From: Brienomyrus brachyistius
Lineage: Eukaryota > Chordata > Actinopteri > Osteoglossiformes > Mormyridae
Direction of reading: 5' to 3'
Assembly (NCBI RefSeq): GCF_023856365.1
Contig: NW_026042413.1
Coordinates: 1-64,000 of the forward strand
Length of the DNA stretch: 64,000 nucleotides
Positions 15,001 to 28,354 of this stretch are shown here, piece after piece. Below the pieces are notes generated by a model. It made no database searches, was not told the origin of the DNA, and was given only the letters and a program-made list of their open reading frames with translations. How positions within the stretch are numbered: the first letter of the stretch is position 1; each line of letters begins with the position of its first letter. The position numbers were made by a program, and so were the translations under genes.

Positions 15001-18000
15001 AATATGCTAATATGCTATGCTAATATGCTAATATGCTAATATGCTAATATGCAAATATGCTAATATGCTATGCTAATATGCTAATATGCTATGCTAATAT
15101 GCTAATATGCTAATATGCTAATATGCTAATATGCTATGCTAATATGCTAATATGCTAATACACTAACACGCTATGCTAATATGCTAATATGTTAATTATG
15201 CTAATATGCTAAATAGGCTATGCTAATATGCTAATATGCTAATATGCTAATATGCTAATATGCTAATATGCTAATATGCTATGCTAATATGCTAATATGC
15301 TAATATGCTAATATGCTAATACGTTAATATGCTAACACGCTATGCTAATATGCTAATATGCTAATATGCTAATATGCTAATATGCTATGCTAATATGCTA
15401 ATATGCCATGCTAATATGCTAATATGCTATGCTAATATGCTAATATGCTAATACGCTAACACGCTATGCTAATATGCTAATATGCTAATATGCTAATATG
15501 CTAATATGCTAATATGCTATGCTAATATGCTAATATGCTAATACGCTAACACGCTATGCTAATATGCTAATATGCTAATATGCTAATATGCTAATATGCT
15601 ATGCTAATATGCTAATATGCTATGCTAATATGCTAATACGCTAACACGCTATGCTAATATGCTAATATGCTAATATGCTATTCTAATATGCTATTATGCT
15701 AATATGCTAATATGCTAATATGCTAATATGCTAATACGTTAATATGCTAACACGCTATGCTAATATGCTAATATGCTAATATGCTAATATGCTAATATGC
15801 TAATATGCTATGCTAATATGCTAATATGCCATGCTAATATGCTAATATGCTATGCTAATATGCTAATATGCTAATATGCTAATATGCTAATATGCTATGC
15901 TAATATGCTAATATGCTAATACACTAACACGCTAGGCTAATATGCTAATATGCTAATATGCTAATATGCTAATATGCTATGCTAATATGCTAATATGCTA
16001 ATACGCTAACACGCTATGCTAATATGCTAATATGCTAATATGCTAATATGCTATGCTAATATGCTAATATGCTAATATGCTATGCTAATATGCTAATATG
16101 CTAATATGCTAATATGCTAATATGCTATGCTAATATACTAATATGCTAATATGCTAATATGCTAATATGCTATGCTAATATGCTAATATGCTAATATGCT
16201 AATATGCTAATATGCTATGCTAATATGCTAATATGCTAATATGCTAATATGCTAATACGCTAATATGCTAATATGCTATGCTAATATGCTAATATGCTAA
16301 TATGCTAATATGCTATGCTAATATGCTAATATGCTAATATGCTAATATGCTAATATGCTATGTTAATATGCTAATATGCTAATATGCTAATATGCTATGC
16401 TAATATGCTAATATGCTAATACACTAACACGCTATGCTAATATGCTAATATGCTAATATGCTAATATGCTATGCTAATATGCTAATATGCTAATACGCTA
16501 ACACGCTATGCTAATATGCTAATATGCTAATATGCTAATATGCTAATATGCTATGCTAATATGCTAATATGCTATTATGCTAATATGCTAATATGCTATG
16601 CTAATATGTTAATATGCTAATATGCTAATATGCTAATATGCTAATATGCTATGCTAATATGCTAATATGCTAATATGCTAATATGCAATGCTAATATGCT
16701 AATATGCTAATATGCTAATATGCTAATATGCTAATATGCTATGCTAATATGCTAATATGCTAATATGCTAATACACTAACACGCTATGCTAATATGCTAA
16801 TATGCTAATATGCTAATATGCTAATATGCTATACTAATATGCTAATATGCTAATACGCTAACACGCTATGCTAATATGCTAATATGTTAATATGCTAATA
16901 TGCTATGCTAATATGTTAATATGCTATGCTAATATGCTAATATGCTAATATGCTAATATCCTAATATGCTATGCTAATATGCTAATATGCTAATATGCTA
17001 ATATGCTATGCTAATATGCTAATATGCTAATATGCTAAATGCAATATGCTATGCTATGCTAATATGCTAATATGCTAATATGCTAATATGCTATGCTAAT
17101 ATGCTAATATGCTAATATGCTAATATGCTATGCTAATATGCTAATATGCTAATATGCTAATGTGCTAATACGCTAATATGCTAATATGCTAATATGCTAT
17201 GCTAATATGCTAATATGCTAATATGCTAATATGTTAATATGCTATGCTAATATGCTAATATGCTAATATGCTAATATGCTAATATGCTATGCTAATATGC
17301 TAATATGCTAATATGCTAATATGCTAATATGCTAATACACTAACACGCTATGCTAATATGCTAATATGCTAATATGCTAATATGCTAATATGCTATGCTA
17401 ATATGCTAATATGCTAATATGCTAATATGCTATTATGCTAATATGCTAATATGCTATGCTAATATGCTAATATGCTAATATGCTAATATGCTAATATGCT
17501 AATACGCTAATATGCTAACAAGCTATGCTAATATGCTAATATGCTAATATGCTAATATGTTAATATGCTAATATGCTAATATGCTAATACACTAACACGC
17601 TATGCTAATATGCTAATATGCTAATATGCTAATATGCTAATATGCTATGCTAATATGCTAATATGCTAATATGCTATTATGCTAATATGCTAACAAGCTA
17701 TGCTAATATGCTATGCTAATATGCTAATATGCTAATATGCTAATATGCTAATATGCTAATATGCTATGCTAATATGCTAACATGCTAATATGCTAATATG
17801 CTAATATGCTAATACGCTAATATACTAACACGCTATGCTAATATGCTAATATGCTAATATGCTAATATGCTAATATGGTAATATGCTAATATGCTATGCT
17901 AATATGCTAATATGCTATGCTAATATGCTAATATGCCATGCTAATATGCTAATATGCTAATATGCTAATATGCTAATATGCTATGCTAATATGCTAATAT

Positions 18001-21000
18001 GCTAATATGCTAATATGCTAATATACTATGCTAATATGCTAATATGCTATGCTAATATGCTAATATGCTAATACACTAACACGCTATGCTAATATACTAA
18101 TATGCTAATATGCTAATATACTAATATGCTAATATACTAATATGCTAATATGCTATGCTAATATGCTAATATGCTAATATGCTAATATGCTATGCTAATA
18201 TGCTAATATGCTAATATGCTAATATGCTATGCTAATATGCTAATATGCTAATATGCTAATATGCTATGCTAATATGCTAATATGCTAATATGCTAACACG
18301 CTATGCTAATATGCTAATACGCTAATACGCTAACACGCTATGCTAATATGCTAATATGCTAATATGCTAATATGCTATGCTAATATGCTAATATGTTAAT
18401 ATGCTATGCTAATATGCTATGCTAATATGCTAATATGCTAATATGTTAATATGCTAATATGCTAATATGCTAATATGCTAATATGCTATGCTAATATGTT
18501 AATATGCTAATATGCTAATATGCTAATATGCTATGCTAATATGCTAATATGCTAATATGCTAATATGCTAATATGCTATGCTAATATGCTATGCTATGCT
18601 AATATGCTAATATGCTAATATGCTAATATGCTAATATGCTATGCTAATATGCTAATATGCTAATATACTAATATGCTAATACGCTAACACGCTATGCTAA
18701 TATGCTAATACGCTAATACGCTAACACGTTATGCTAATATGCTAATATGCTAATATGCTAATATGCTATACTAATATGCTAATATACAAATCTGCTAATA
18801 TGCTAATATGCTAATATGCTATGCTAATATGCTAATATGCTAATATGCTAATATGCTAATATGCTATGCTAATATGCTAATATGCTAATATGCTAATATG
18901 CTAATATGCTATGCTAATATGCTAATATGCTAATACACTAACACGCTATGCTAATATGCTAATATGCTAATATGCTAATATGCTATGCTAATATGCTAAT
19001 ATGCTAATATGCTAATATGCTAATATGCTAATACGCTAATATGCTAACACGCTATGCTAATATGCTAATATGCTAATATGCTAATATGTTAATATGCTAA
19101 TATGCTAATATGCTAATATGCTAATATGCTAATATGCTATGCTAATATGCTAATATGCTATGCTAATATGCTAATATGCTAATACGCTAACACGCTATGC
19201 TAATATGCTAATATGCTATGCTAATATGCTAATATGCTAATATGCTAATATGCTATGCTATGCTAATATGCTAATACGCTAACACGCTATGCTAATATGC
19301 TAATATGCTAATATGCTAATATGCTATGCTAATATGCTAATATGCTAATATGCTAATATGCTAATATGCTATGCTAATATGCTAATATGCTAATACGCTA
19401 ACACGCTATGCTAATATGCTAATATGCTAATATGCTATGCTAATATGCTAATATGCTAATATGCTAATATGCTATGCTAATATGCTAATATGCTAATATG
19501 CTAATATGCTATGCTAATATGCTAATATGCTAATATGCTAATATGCTAATATGCTAATACGCTAACATGCTATGCTAATATGCTAATATGCTAATATGCT
19601 AATATGCTATGCTAATATGCTAATATGCTAATATGCTAATATGCTATGCTAATATGCTAATATGCTAATATGCTAATATGCTATGCTAATATGCTAATAT
19701 GCTAATACACTAACACGCTATGCTAATATGCTAATATGCTAATATGCTAATATGCTATGCTAATATGCTAATATGCTAATATGCTAATATGCTAATATGA
19801 TAATACGCTAACACGCTATGCTAATATGCTAATATGCTATGCTAATATGCTAATACGCTAACACGCTATGCTAATATGCTAATATGCTAATATGTTAATA
19901 TGCTAATATGCTATGCTAATATGCTAATATGCTAATATGCTAATATGCTACTATGCTAATATGCTATGCTAATATGCTAATATGCTAATATGCTAATATG
20001 CTAATATGCTATGCTAATATGCTAATATTCTAATATGCTAATATGCTAATATGCTAATATGCTAATACGCTAATATGCTATGCTAATATGCTAATATTCT
20101 AATATGCTAATATGCTATGCTAATATGCTAATATGCTAATATGCTAATATGCTAATATGCTAACACGCTATGCTAATATGCTAATATGCTATGCTAATAT
20201 GCTAATATGCTAATATGCTAATATGCTATGCTAATATGCTAATATGCTAATACACTAACACGCTATGCTAATATGTTAATATGCTAATATGCTAATATGC
20301 TATGCTAATATGCTAATATGCTATGCTAATATGCTAATATGTTAATATGCTAATATGCTAATATGCTATGCTAATATGCTAATATGCTAATATGCTAATA
20401 TACTAATATGCTAATATGCTATGCTAATATGCTAATATGCTAATACGCTAACACGCTATGCTAATATGCTAATACGCTAATACGCTAACACGCTATGCTA
20501 ATATGCTAATATGCTAATATGCTAATATGCTAATATGCTATGCTAATATGCTAATATGTTAATATGCTATGCTAATATGCTATGCTAATATGCTAATATG
20601 CTAATATGTTAATATGCTAATATGCTAATATGCTAATATGCTAATATGCTATGCTAATATGTTAATATGCTAATATGCTAATATGCTAATATGCTATGCT
20701 AATATGCTAATATGCTAATATGCTATGCTAATATGTTAATATGCTATGCTAATATGTTAATATGCTAATATGCTAATATGCTATGCTAATATGCTAATAT
20801 GCTAATATGCTAATATGCTAATACGCTAATATGCTAACACGCTATGCTAATATGCTAATATGCTAATATGCTAATATGCTAATATGTTAATATGCTAATA
20901 TGCTAATATGCTATGCTAATATGCTAATATGCTATGCTAATATGCTAATATGCTATGCTAATATGCTAATATGCTAATACGCTAACACGCTATGCTAATA

Positions 21001-24000
21001 TGCTAATATGCTAATATGCTATGCTAATATGCTAATATGCTAATATGCTCATATGCTCATATGCTCATATGCTATGCTAATATGCTAATATGCTAATATG
21101 CTAATATGCTAATATGCTAATACGCTATGCTAATATGCTAATATGCTAATATGCTAATATGCTAATATGCTATGCTAATATGCTAATATGCTAATATGCT
21201 AATATGCTATGCTAATATGCTAATATGCTAATATGCTAATATGCTAATATGCTAATATGCGATGCTAATATGCTAATACGCTAACACGCTATGCTAATAT
21301 GCTAATATGCTAATATGCTAATATGCTAATATGCTATGCTAATATGCTAATATGTTAATATGCTAATGTGCTAATATGCTATGCTATGTTAATATGCTAA
21401 TATGCTAATATGCTAATATGCTAATATGCTAATATGCTAATACACTAATATGCTAACACGCTATGCTAATATGCTAATATGCTAATATGCTAATATGTTA
21501 ATATGCTAATATGCTAATATGCTAATATACTAATATGCTAATATGCTAATATGCTATGCTAATATGCTAATATGCTAATATGCTAATATGCTAATACGCT
21601 AACACGCTATGCTAATATGCTAATATGCTAATATGCTAATATGCTATGCTAATATGCTAATATGCTATGCTAATATGCTAATACGCTAACACGCTATGCT
21701 AATATGCTAATATGCTAATATGCTAATATGCTATTCTAATATGCTAATATGCTAATATGCTAATATGCTAATATGCTATGCTAATATGCTAATATGCTAA
21801 TATGCTAATATGCTATGCTAATATGGTATGCTAATATGCTAATATGCTAATATGCTAATATGCTATGCTAATATACTAATATGCTAATACGCTAATATGC
21901 TAATACGCTAATATGCTAACACGCTATGCTAATATGCTAATATGCTAATATGCTAATATGCTAATATGCTATGCTAATATGCTAATATGCTAATATGCTA
22001 ATATGCTAACACGCTATGCTAATATGCTAATATGCCAATGTGCTAATATGCTAACACGCTATGCTAATATGCTAATATGCTATGCTAATATGCTAATATA
22101 CTAATATGCTAATATGCTAATATGCTAATATGCTATGCTAATATGCTAATATGCTAATCCGCTATGTTAACACGCTATGCTAATATGCTAATATGCTAAT
22201 ATGCTAACACGCTATGCTAATATGCTAATATGCTAATATGCTAATATGCTAATATGCTAATATGCTAATATGGTATGCTACTATGCTAATATGCTAATAC
22301 GCTAATATGCTAACACGCTATGCTAATATGCTAATATGCTATGCTAATATGCTAATATGCTAATATGCTAATATGCTAATATGCTAATATGCTATGCTAA
22401 TATGCTAATATGCTAATTTGCTAATACGCTAATATGCTAACACGCTATGCTAATATGCTAATATGCTAATATGCTAATATGCTATGCTAATATGCTAATA
22501 TGCTAATACGCTAATATGCTAATACGCTATGCTAATATGCTATGCTAATATGCTAATATGCTAATACGCTAATATGCTAATATGCTAATACGCTAATATG
22601 CTAACACGCTATGCTAATATGCTAACATGCTAATATGCTTTGCTAATATGCTAATATGCTAACACGCTATGCTAATATTCTAATATGCTAATATGCTAAT
22701 ACGCTAATATGCTAACATGCTATGCTAATATGCAAATATGCCAATATGCTAATATGCTAATATGCTATGCTAATATGCTAATATGCTAATATGCTAATTG
22801 CTATGCTAACACGCTATGCTAATATGCTAATATGATAATATGCTATGCTAATATGCTAATATGCTAATATGCTAATATGCTAATACGCTAATATGCAAAC
22901 ACGCTATGCTAATATGCTAATATGCTAATATGCTAATATGCTAATATGCTATGCTAATATGCTAATATTCTAATACGCTAATATGCTAACACGCTATGCT
23001 AATATGCTAATATGCTAATATGCTAATACGCTAATATGCTAACACGCTATGCTAATATGCTAATATGCTAATATGCTAATACGCTAATAAGCAAACACGC
23101 TATGCTAATATGCTAATATGCTAATATGCTAATATGCTAATATGCTATGCTAATATGCTAATATTCTAATACGCTAATATGCTAACACGCTATGCTAATA
23201 TGCTAATATGCTAATATGCTAATACGCTAATATGCTAACACGCTATGCTAATATGTAAATATGCTAATATGCTAATATGCTAATATGCTAATATGCTAAT
23301 ATGCTAACACGCTATACTAATATGCTAATATGCTAATATGCTAATATGCTATGCTAATATGCTAATATGCTAATACGCTAATATGCTAACACGCTATGCT
23401 AATATGCTAATATGCAAATATGCTAATATGTTAATATGCTAATATGCTATGATAATATGCTAATTTGCTAATACGCTAATATGCTAACACGCAATGCTAA
23501 TATGCTAATATGCTAATATACTATGCTAATATGCTAATATGCTATGCTAATATACTATGCTAATACGCTAATATGCTAACACGCTATGCTAATATGCTAA
23601 TATGCTATGCTAATATGCTAATATGCTAATACGTTAATATGCTAACACGCTATGCTAATATGCTAATATGCTATGCTAATATGCTAATATGCTAATATAC
23701 TAATATGCTAATATGCTAGTATGCTATGCTAATATGCTAATATGCTAATATGCTAATATGCTAATATGCTCACACGCTATGCTAATATGCTAATATGCTA
23801 ATATGCTAATATGCTAATATGCTATGCTAATATGCTATGCTAATATGCTATGCTAATATGCTATGCTAATATGCTAATACGCTAATATGCTAACACGCTA
23901 TGCTAATATCCTAATATGTTAATATGCTAATATGCTAATATGCTAATATGCTAATATCCTAATATACTAATATGCTAATATGCTAACACGCTATGCTAAT

Positions 24001-24782
24001 ATGCTAATATGCTAATATGCTAATATGCTATGCTAATATGCTAATATGCTAATTGCTAATATGCTAACACGCTATGCTAATATGCTAATATGCTAATATG
24101 CTAATATGCTAATATATTAATATATTAATATGCTAATATGCTAATATGCTAATATGCTATGCTAATATGCTAATATGCTAATACGCTAATATGCTAACAC
24201 GCTATGCTAATATGCTAATATGCTATGCTAATATGCTAATATGCTAATACGCTATGCTAACACGCTATGCTAATATGCTAATATGCTAATATGCTATGCT
24301 AATATACTAATATGCTAATACGCTAATATACTAATACGCTAATATGCTAACACGCTATGCTAATATGCTAATATGCTAATATGCTAATATGCTATGCTAA
24401 TATGCTAATATGCTAATATGCTAATATGCTAATATGCTAACACGCTATGCTAATATGCTTATATGCTAATATGCTGATATGCTAATATGCTATCACGCTA
24501 TGCTAATATGCTAATATGCTATGCTAATATACTAATATGCTAATATGCTAACACGCTATGCTAATATGCTAATATGCTAATATGCTAATATGCTAATATG
24601 CTATGCTAATATGCTAATATGCTAATATGCTAATACGCTAATATGCTAACACGCTATGCTATGCTAATATGCTAATATGCTAATATGCTAATATGCTATG
24701 CTAATATGCTAATATGCTAATACGCTAATACGCTAATATGCTAACACGCTATGCTAATATGCTAATATGCTAATATGCTAAT
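12020..24782. repeat. Octamer satellite array, block 2
   Basis: Continuation of the array in the same orientation. Up to about 21.9 kb the B-C-E trailer dominates. From there on, B is more often followed by an A before C (B-A-C-E), and fresh variants appear, such as AATCCGC at 22156, TATATTAAT at 24114 and GCAAACACGC near 22900 and 23090. Rare variants mark internal duplications. ACAAATCTGC occurs at 4661, 14765 and 18786. The group around 4578-4870 recurs at 14682-14974 with a constant offset of 10,104 bases. A GCTCATATGCTCATATG cluster sits near 21048. The block ends in the (TAA)n tail of the L2-like element. Confidence 0.97.
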
Positions 24783-27700
24783 AATAATAATAATAATACA
24801 TTTTATTTAAAAGCGCCTTTCAAGACACTCAAGGGCACTGTACACAACAAATGATAAAACAAACATAAAAGGAGATAATTAACATAATCCTTAAAAAACA
24901 ATCCAAAATAAGAAGACAGATTCAAAAAATGGTTATATGGAATAAGCAGTTTTAAACAAGTGAGTTTTGAGTCTAGATTTAAACAGAGGAAGAGAAGTAA
25001 TGTTAGTAATGTCGGGAGGAAGCGAATTCCAGAGCCGGGGAGCAGAGCAGCAGAAAGCCCTGCTCCCCATAGTGGCAAGACGGTGGGAAGGGACAGAGAG
25101 AAGAAGAGAGGAAGAGGATCTGAGGCAGCGAGATGGAATGGCGACCTGAACCAAATCAGACAAATATGGAGGGGAGAGGTGGTGTATGGCCTTAAATGTA
25201 TACAGGAGGATTTTGAAATTGATGCGATATTTAACTGGTAGCCAGTGAAGCTGCTGCAGAACAGGAGTGATGCGGTGGATAGAAGGGGTCCTGGTGATAA
25301 TGCGAGCAGCAGAGTTCTGGACAAGTTGGAGCTTATTGATGGATTTTTGAGTAAGACCAAATAAGAGTGAATTACAGTAATCGATACGGGAAGTGACAAG
25401 ACTATGGACAAGAATGGCGGTGGCGTGTGGGGTGAGAGAAGAACGGAGACGATTAATGTTGCGCAGATGAAAATATGCAGACCGAGTGATATTATTGATA
25501 TGTGAATTAAAAGATAAAGTGCTATCTAGTATGACACCAAGGCTTTTCACATATGGGGACGGGGAAACCAAAGAGTCATCTATGGCAATGGGAAAACAAT
25601 TAGTTTTGGATATTGTTGATTTGGAGCCTACTAGAAGAAACTCTGTTTTAGTACTATTAAGTTTAAGAAAGTTTGAAGAAAACCATGATTTAAGTTCAGC
25701 TAAACAGAGGCTAAGGGAAGGTGGAGGAAGAGTGGAATCAGGTTTAGTAGACAAATAAAGCTGGGTGTCGTCGGCATAGCAGTGAAAATGAATATTATAT
25801 TTACGGAAGATATGACCAAGAGGAAGAAGGTAAATAATGAAGAGGAGGGGCCCCAGAACAGATCCCTGGGGGACACCAGTGGCAACAGGGGAAGGCTGAG
25901 AAGTGAAAGATTTAAGCTGGATAAACTGAGTGCGGTCAGACAAATATGATTTAAACCAATCTAATGGTGTATGGGAGAGACCAATGGAGATTAACCTACT
26001 AAGAAGAACAGAGTGAGAGATAGTGTCAAAGGCTGCGCTCAGATCAAGGAGAATAAGAATGGTAAGAAACCCAGAGTCAGCTGCCATAAGAAGGTCATTG
26101 GTTATTTTTATGAGTGCTGTTTCAGTGCTATGGAGAGGGCGAAAACCGGACTGAAACTGTTCATATAAATTATTAGTTAAGTGAGAATGAATCTGGGTTG
26201 CAACTATTTTTTCAAGAATTTTTGAAAGGAATGGTAAATTTGAGATAGGGCGGAAATTATCAAAATGATTAGGATCAAGACCTGTTTTTTTCAATACTGG
26301 GGTGATAGCAGAAGTTTTGAAAGAAACAGGAACGGTTCCAGTGGTTAGTGAAGAATGAATGATTGCAAAAATAAGGGGAAGCAGAGAGGGTAGACAGGCT
26401 TTGACTAGAGGTGTAGGAATGGGGTCTAACTGACAGGTGGAGGATTTTGACTTACAGATAAGATCTGAAATATCAGAAACAGAGGGAAGCTGAAAAGCAG
26501 AAAAACAATGTAATGGCAACATAATTTCAGGAGAGGTACTACAAAAAACATCAGGAACCAAGTCTTGATGGATTTTGTGAATTTTGTTAATGAAAAATAA
26601 CATTAGAGAGTCACAAAAGGAAGATGAATAGAGGTGAATAGGTAGAGAATCTGGTGGCTTGAAAGTAGAGTTAAGCAGTGAAAACAGTGATTTAGTAGAA
26701 TCTTCATTTGAACAGACAATGTTAGTAAAATAAGTAGATTTGGTTTGATTAATGCATTCCTTATAATATGAAATATGATTATTATACATTTCTTTATGGA
26801 TTGTGAGACCAGTTCTTTTATACAGACGTTCAAGCTGTCGACCCTTTGCTTTCATAAGCCTGAGTTCAGCTGTATACCAGGGTGCTGACTGAGAAAATAA
26901 TACAGATTTGATTTTTATAGGAGCAACAGAATTTAAAATACTATTAAGACTACTGTTATAATGAGAAACCAGATCATCTAAAGTGAGCAAGTTATTGAAA
27001 TGCAAAATACTTGAAAAAGCAACAGAAAGGGTGTCAGAATTAATTTGTTTGATGTTACGGTAAGAAATGGTGCGAGGATTCTTTAATACAGAAAGGGTCA
27101 TTTTAACATTAAAAGAGAGTAACAGATGATCAGTGATTGGCAGTTCGTCAGCCTTACAGTTGAAAGGAGTTAATCCAGAGCAGCAAACTAAGTCCAAAGT
27201 ATGGCCCTTAGTATGAGTGGGAAAGTTTATATATTGATTGAAACCAAAACTGTCGAGGCAGGATGAAAAGTTTATGGTGAGAGGATGATTACTGTTGTCC
27301 ATATGTATGTTGAAATCACCCAGGAGTATTATATTAGGAGAAATAGTAGCCAAGTGGGTCAACAGATCGGCAAAGTCACTTATGAAATCAGGATTTGGCT
27401 TTGGAGGACGGTAGATAGCAACTACAACAGTTGGAACAGGTCCCGAGAGTTGACAAACAACGGATTCAAAAGAACTAAAGATAGGTACCGACAACGACCG
27501 AACTTTCCAATTCTCACGATAGATTACCGCAAGACCTCCACCACGGCCGGACTCCCGAGGTTGACAGGTGTAAACAAACCCCGGGAGAGTGGAGTCGTTG
27601 AGCTGGGAGAAATCTTTGGGCTGCTGCCACGTTTCAGTCAAACAGAAAAAATCAAACTTACGGTCGGTGAGGAGGTCTTGAACGAGATGTCCCTTGCTCG

Positions 27701-28354
27701 TAAGCGAGCGGATGTTAAGCAGACCGAAGTTGACACAGGTGCTATCAGATTTGGCGAAAGTGTTAGCCGACCTGGCCAGGCTGGCTAATACACTGTGGTT
27801 AACAGCCCGGTCAGAGTTCAGTGGAGAACAACGAGAAGTGGACCAGAAAGATTGTATTGGCTTGGCGTTGTCATAATGAAAGTTCCGGCGAGAGCCCCGA
27901 TGAATATACTTTCGGCGAGGGAAAAATGCGATGTCCGTGTAAGGATGAAGCACAGCCGGCGGTAGAGCAGCCAGGTGAAAGCGAAGTCGGAGGAGCGCAT
28001 CAGCTGTATACTGGTAAAGGCCAAAACCAGGTCGATGGACCAACGACATGAGAGTCCAGGCAAACACGAACAGTACACAGGTCCTACCAGACAACATCAC
28101 AGGGGAAGACGCCGGAAAACCAGGCAGCCAGGTAAAAAGAATCCGTCAGATATTGTAGTCCGTGGGAGACCGCAGCCAAAACAAACCGGTAGGTTAAACT
28201 AGGCCCAATACTCAAACTCTTGCAAAATCCGCCAGTAGTGTCAGAAAATATAAATAGATAAAAGGTGTTTACTAAAAATATTTAAAAATAAAATTAAAAA
28301 TAAGAATACCGGTGAGCAGCGGCAGCAAAAACGCGCCAGCGTTCACTCAACCGG
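24783..28354 (-). mobile_element. L2-clade LINE, apparently full length
   Basis: About 3.6 kb element on the minus strand. The 3' end at the left has the AAGGCGCTTTTAAATAAAATGT-like terminus of fish L2 elements (minus-strand reading of 24799-24821), followed by an (ATT)n tail that merges with the satellite unit. A 3' UTR of about 150 bases follows the stop. The 5' side has about 250 non-coding bases upstream of the first Met (28101-28354) before satellite resumes. The single long ORF is uninterrupted. With an intact ORF and a 5' leader, this is either a complete copy or nearly so, and a rather young insertion. Target-site duplication cannot be judged because the target is itself repetitive. 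Confidence 0.88.
24933..28100 (-). CDS. L2-like endonuclease/reverse transcriptase polyprotein
   Basis: An unbroken 1055-residue ORF. Residues 1-120 are hydrophobic/basic and not recognised. The apurinic-like endonuclease domain spans about 124-332, with LNIRSL (N129), LTETW (E156), RGGGLAVIY (186-194), GDFN (261-264), HTLDLV (300-305) and TDH (323-325), so all expected catalytic motifs are present. Reverse transcriptase spans about 570-860: FRPISNL (616-622), LLDLSAAFD with the motif A Asp at 686, [13 protein letters not shown] (742-754), and YADD at 775-778. A conserved C-terminal region (about 900-1050, [10 protein letters not shown]) is typical of the L2/CR1 group. The enzyme would nick DNA and reverse-transcribe its own RNA at the nick. 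No stops or frameshifts were seen. There is no separate ORF1, as usual for many L2 elements. The exact start Met is uncertain because two Met codons begin the ORF. Confidence 0.9.
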   Translation of the reverse strand: MMLSGRTCVLFVFAWTLMSLVHRPGFGLYQYTADALLRLRFHLAALPPAVLHPYTDIAFFPRRKYIHRGSRRNFHYDNAKPIQSFWSTSRCSPLNSDRAVNHSVLASLARSANTFAKSDSTCVNFGLLNIRSLTSKGHLVQDLLTDRKFDFFCLTETWQQPKDFSQLNDSTLPGFVYTCQPRESGRGGGLAVIYRENWKVRSLSVPIFSSFESVVCQLSGPVPTVVVAIYRPPKPNPDFISDFADLLTHLATISPNIILLGDFNIHMDNSNHPLTINFSSCLDSFGFNQYINFPTHTKGHTLDLVCCSGLTPFNCKADELPITDHLLLSFNVKMTLSVLKNPRTISYRNIKQINSDTLSVAFSSILHFNNLLTLDDLVSHYNSSLNSILNSVAPIKIKSVLFSQSAPWYTAELRLMKAKGRQLERLYKRTGLTIHKEMYNNHISYYKECINQTKSTYFTNIVCSNEDSTKSLFSLLNSTFKPPDSLPIHLYSSSFCDSLMLFFINKIHKIHQDLVPDVFCSTSPEIMLPLHCFSAFQLPSVSDISDLICKSKSSTCQLDPIPTPLVKACLPSLLPLIFAIIHSSLTTGTVPVSFKTSAITPVLKKTGLDPNHFDNFRPISNLPFLSKILEKIVATQIHSHLTNNLYEQFQSGFRPLHSTETALIKITNDLLMAADSGFLTILILLDLSAAFDTISHSVLLSRLISIGLSHTPLDWFKSYLSDRTQFIQLKSFTSQPSPVATGVPQGSVLGPLLFIIYLLPLGHIFRKYNIHFHCYADDTQLYLSTKPDSTLPPPSLSLCLAELKSWFSSNFLKLNSTKTEFLLVGSKSTISKTNCFPIAIDDSLVSPSPYVKSLGVILDSTLSFNSHINNITRSAYFHLRNINRLRSSLTPHATAILVHSLVTSRIDYCNSLLFGLTQKSINKLQLVQNSAARIITRTPSIHRITPVLQQLHWLPVKYRINFKILLYTFKAIHHLSPPYLSDLVQVAIPSRCLRSSSSLLLSVPSHRLATMGSRAFCCSAPRLWNSLPPDITNITSLPLFKSRLKTHLFKTAYSI

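Noticed and set aside
24803..25411. 202-codon ORF within the L2 region
   Set aside because: Another frame of the L2 coding strand; the 1055-residue frame carries all the motifs.
27285..27788. 167-codon plus-strand ORF antisense to L2
   Set aside because: Antisense shadow of the endonuclease domain, with no recognisable motif.
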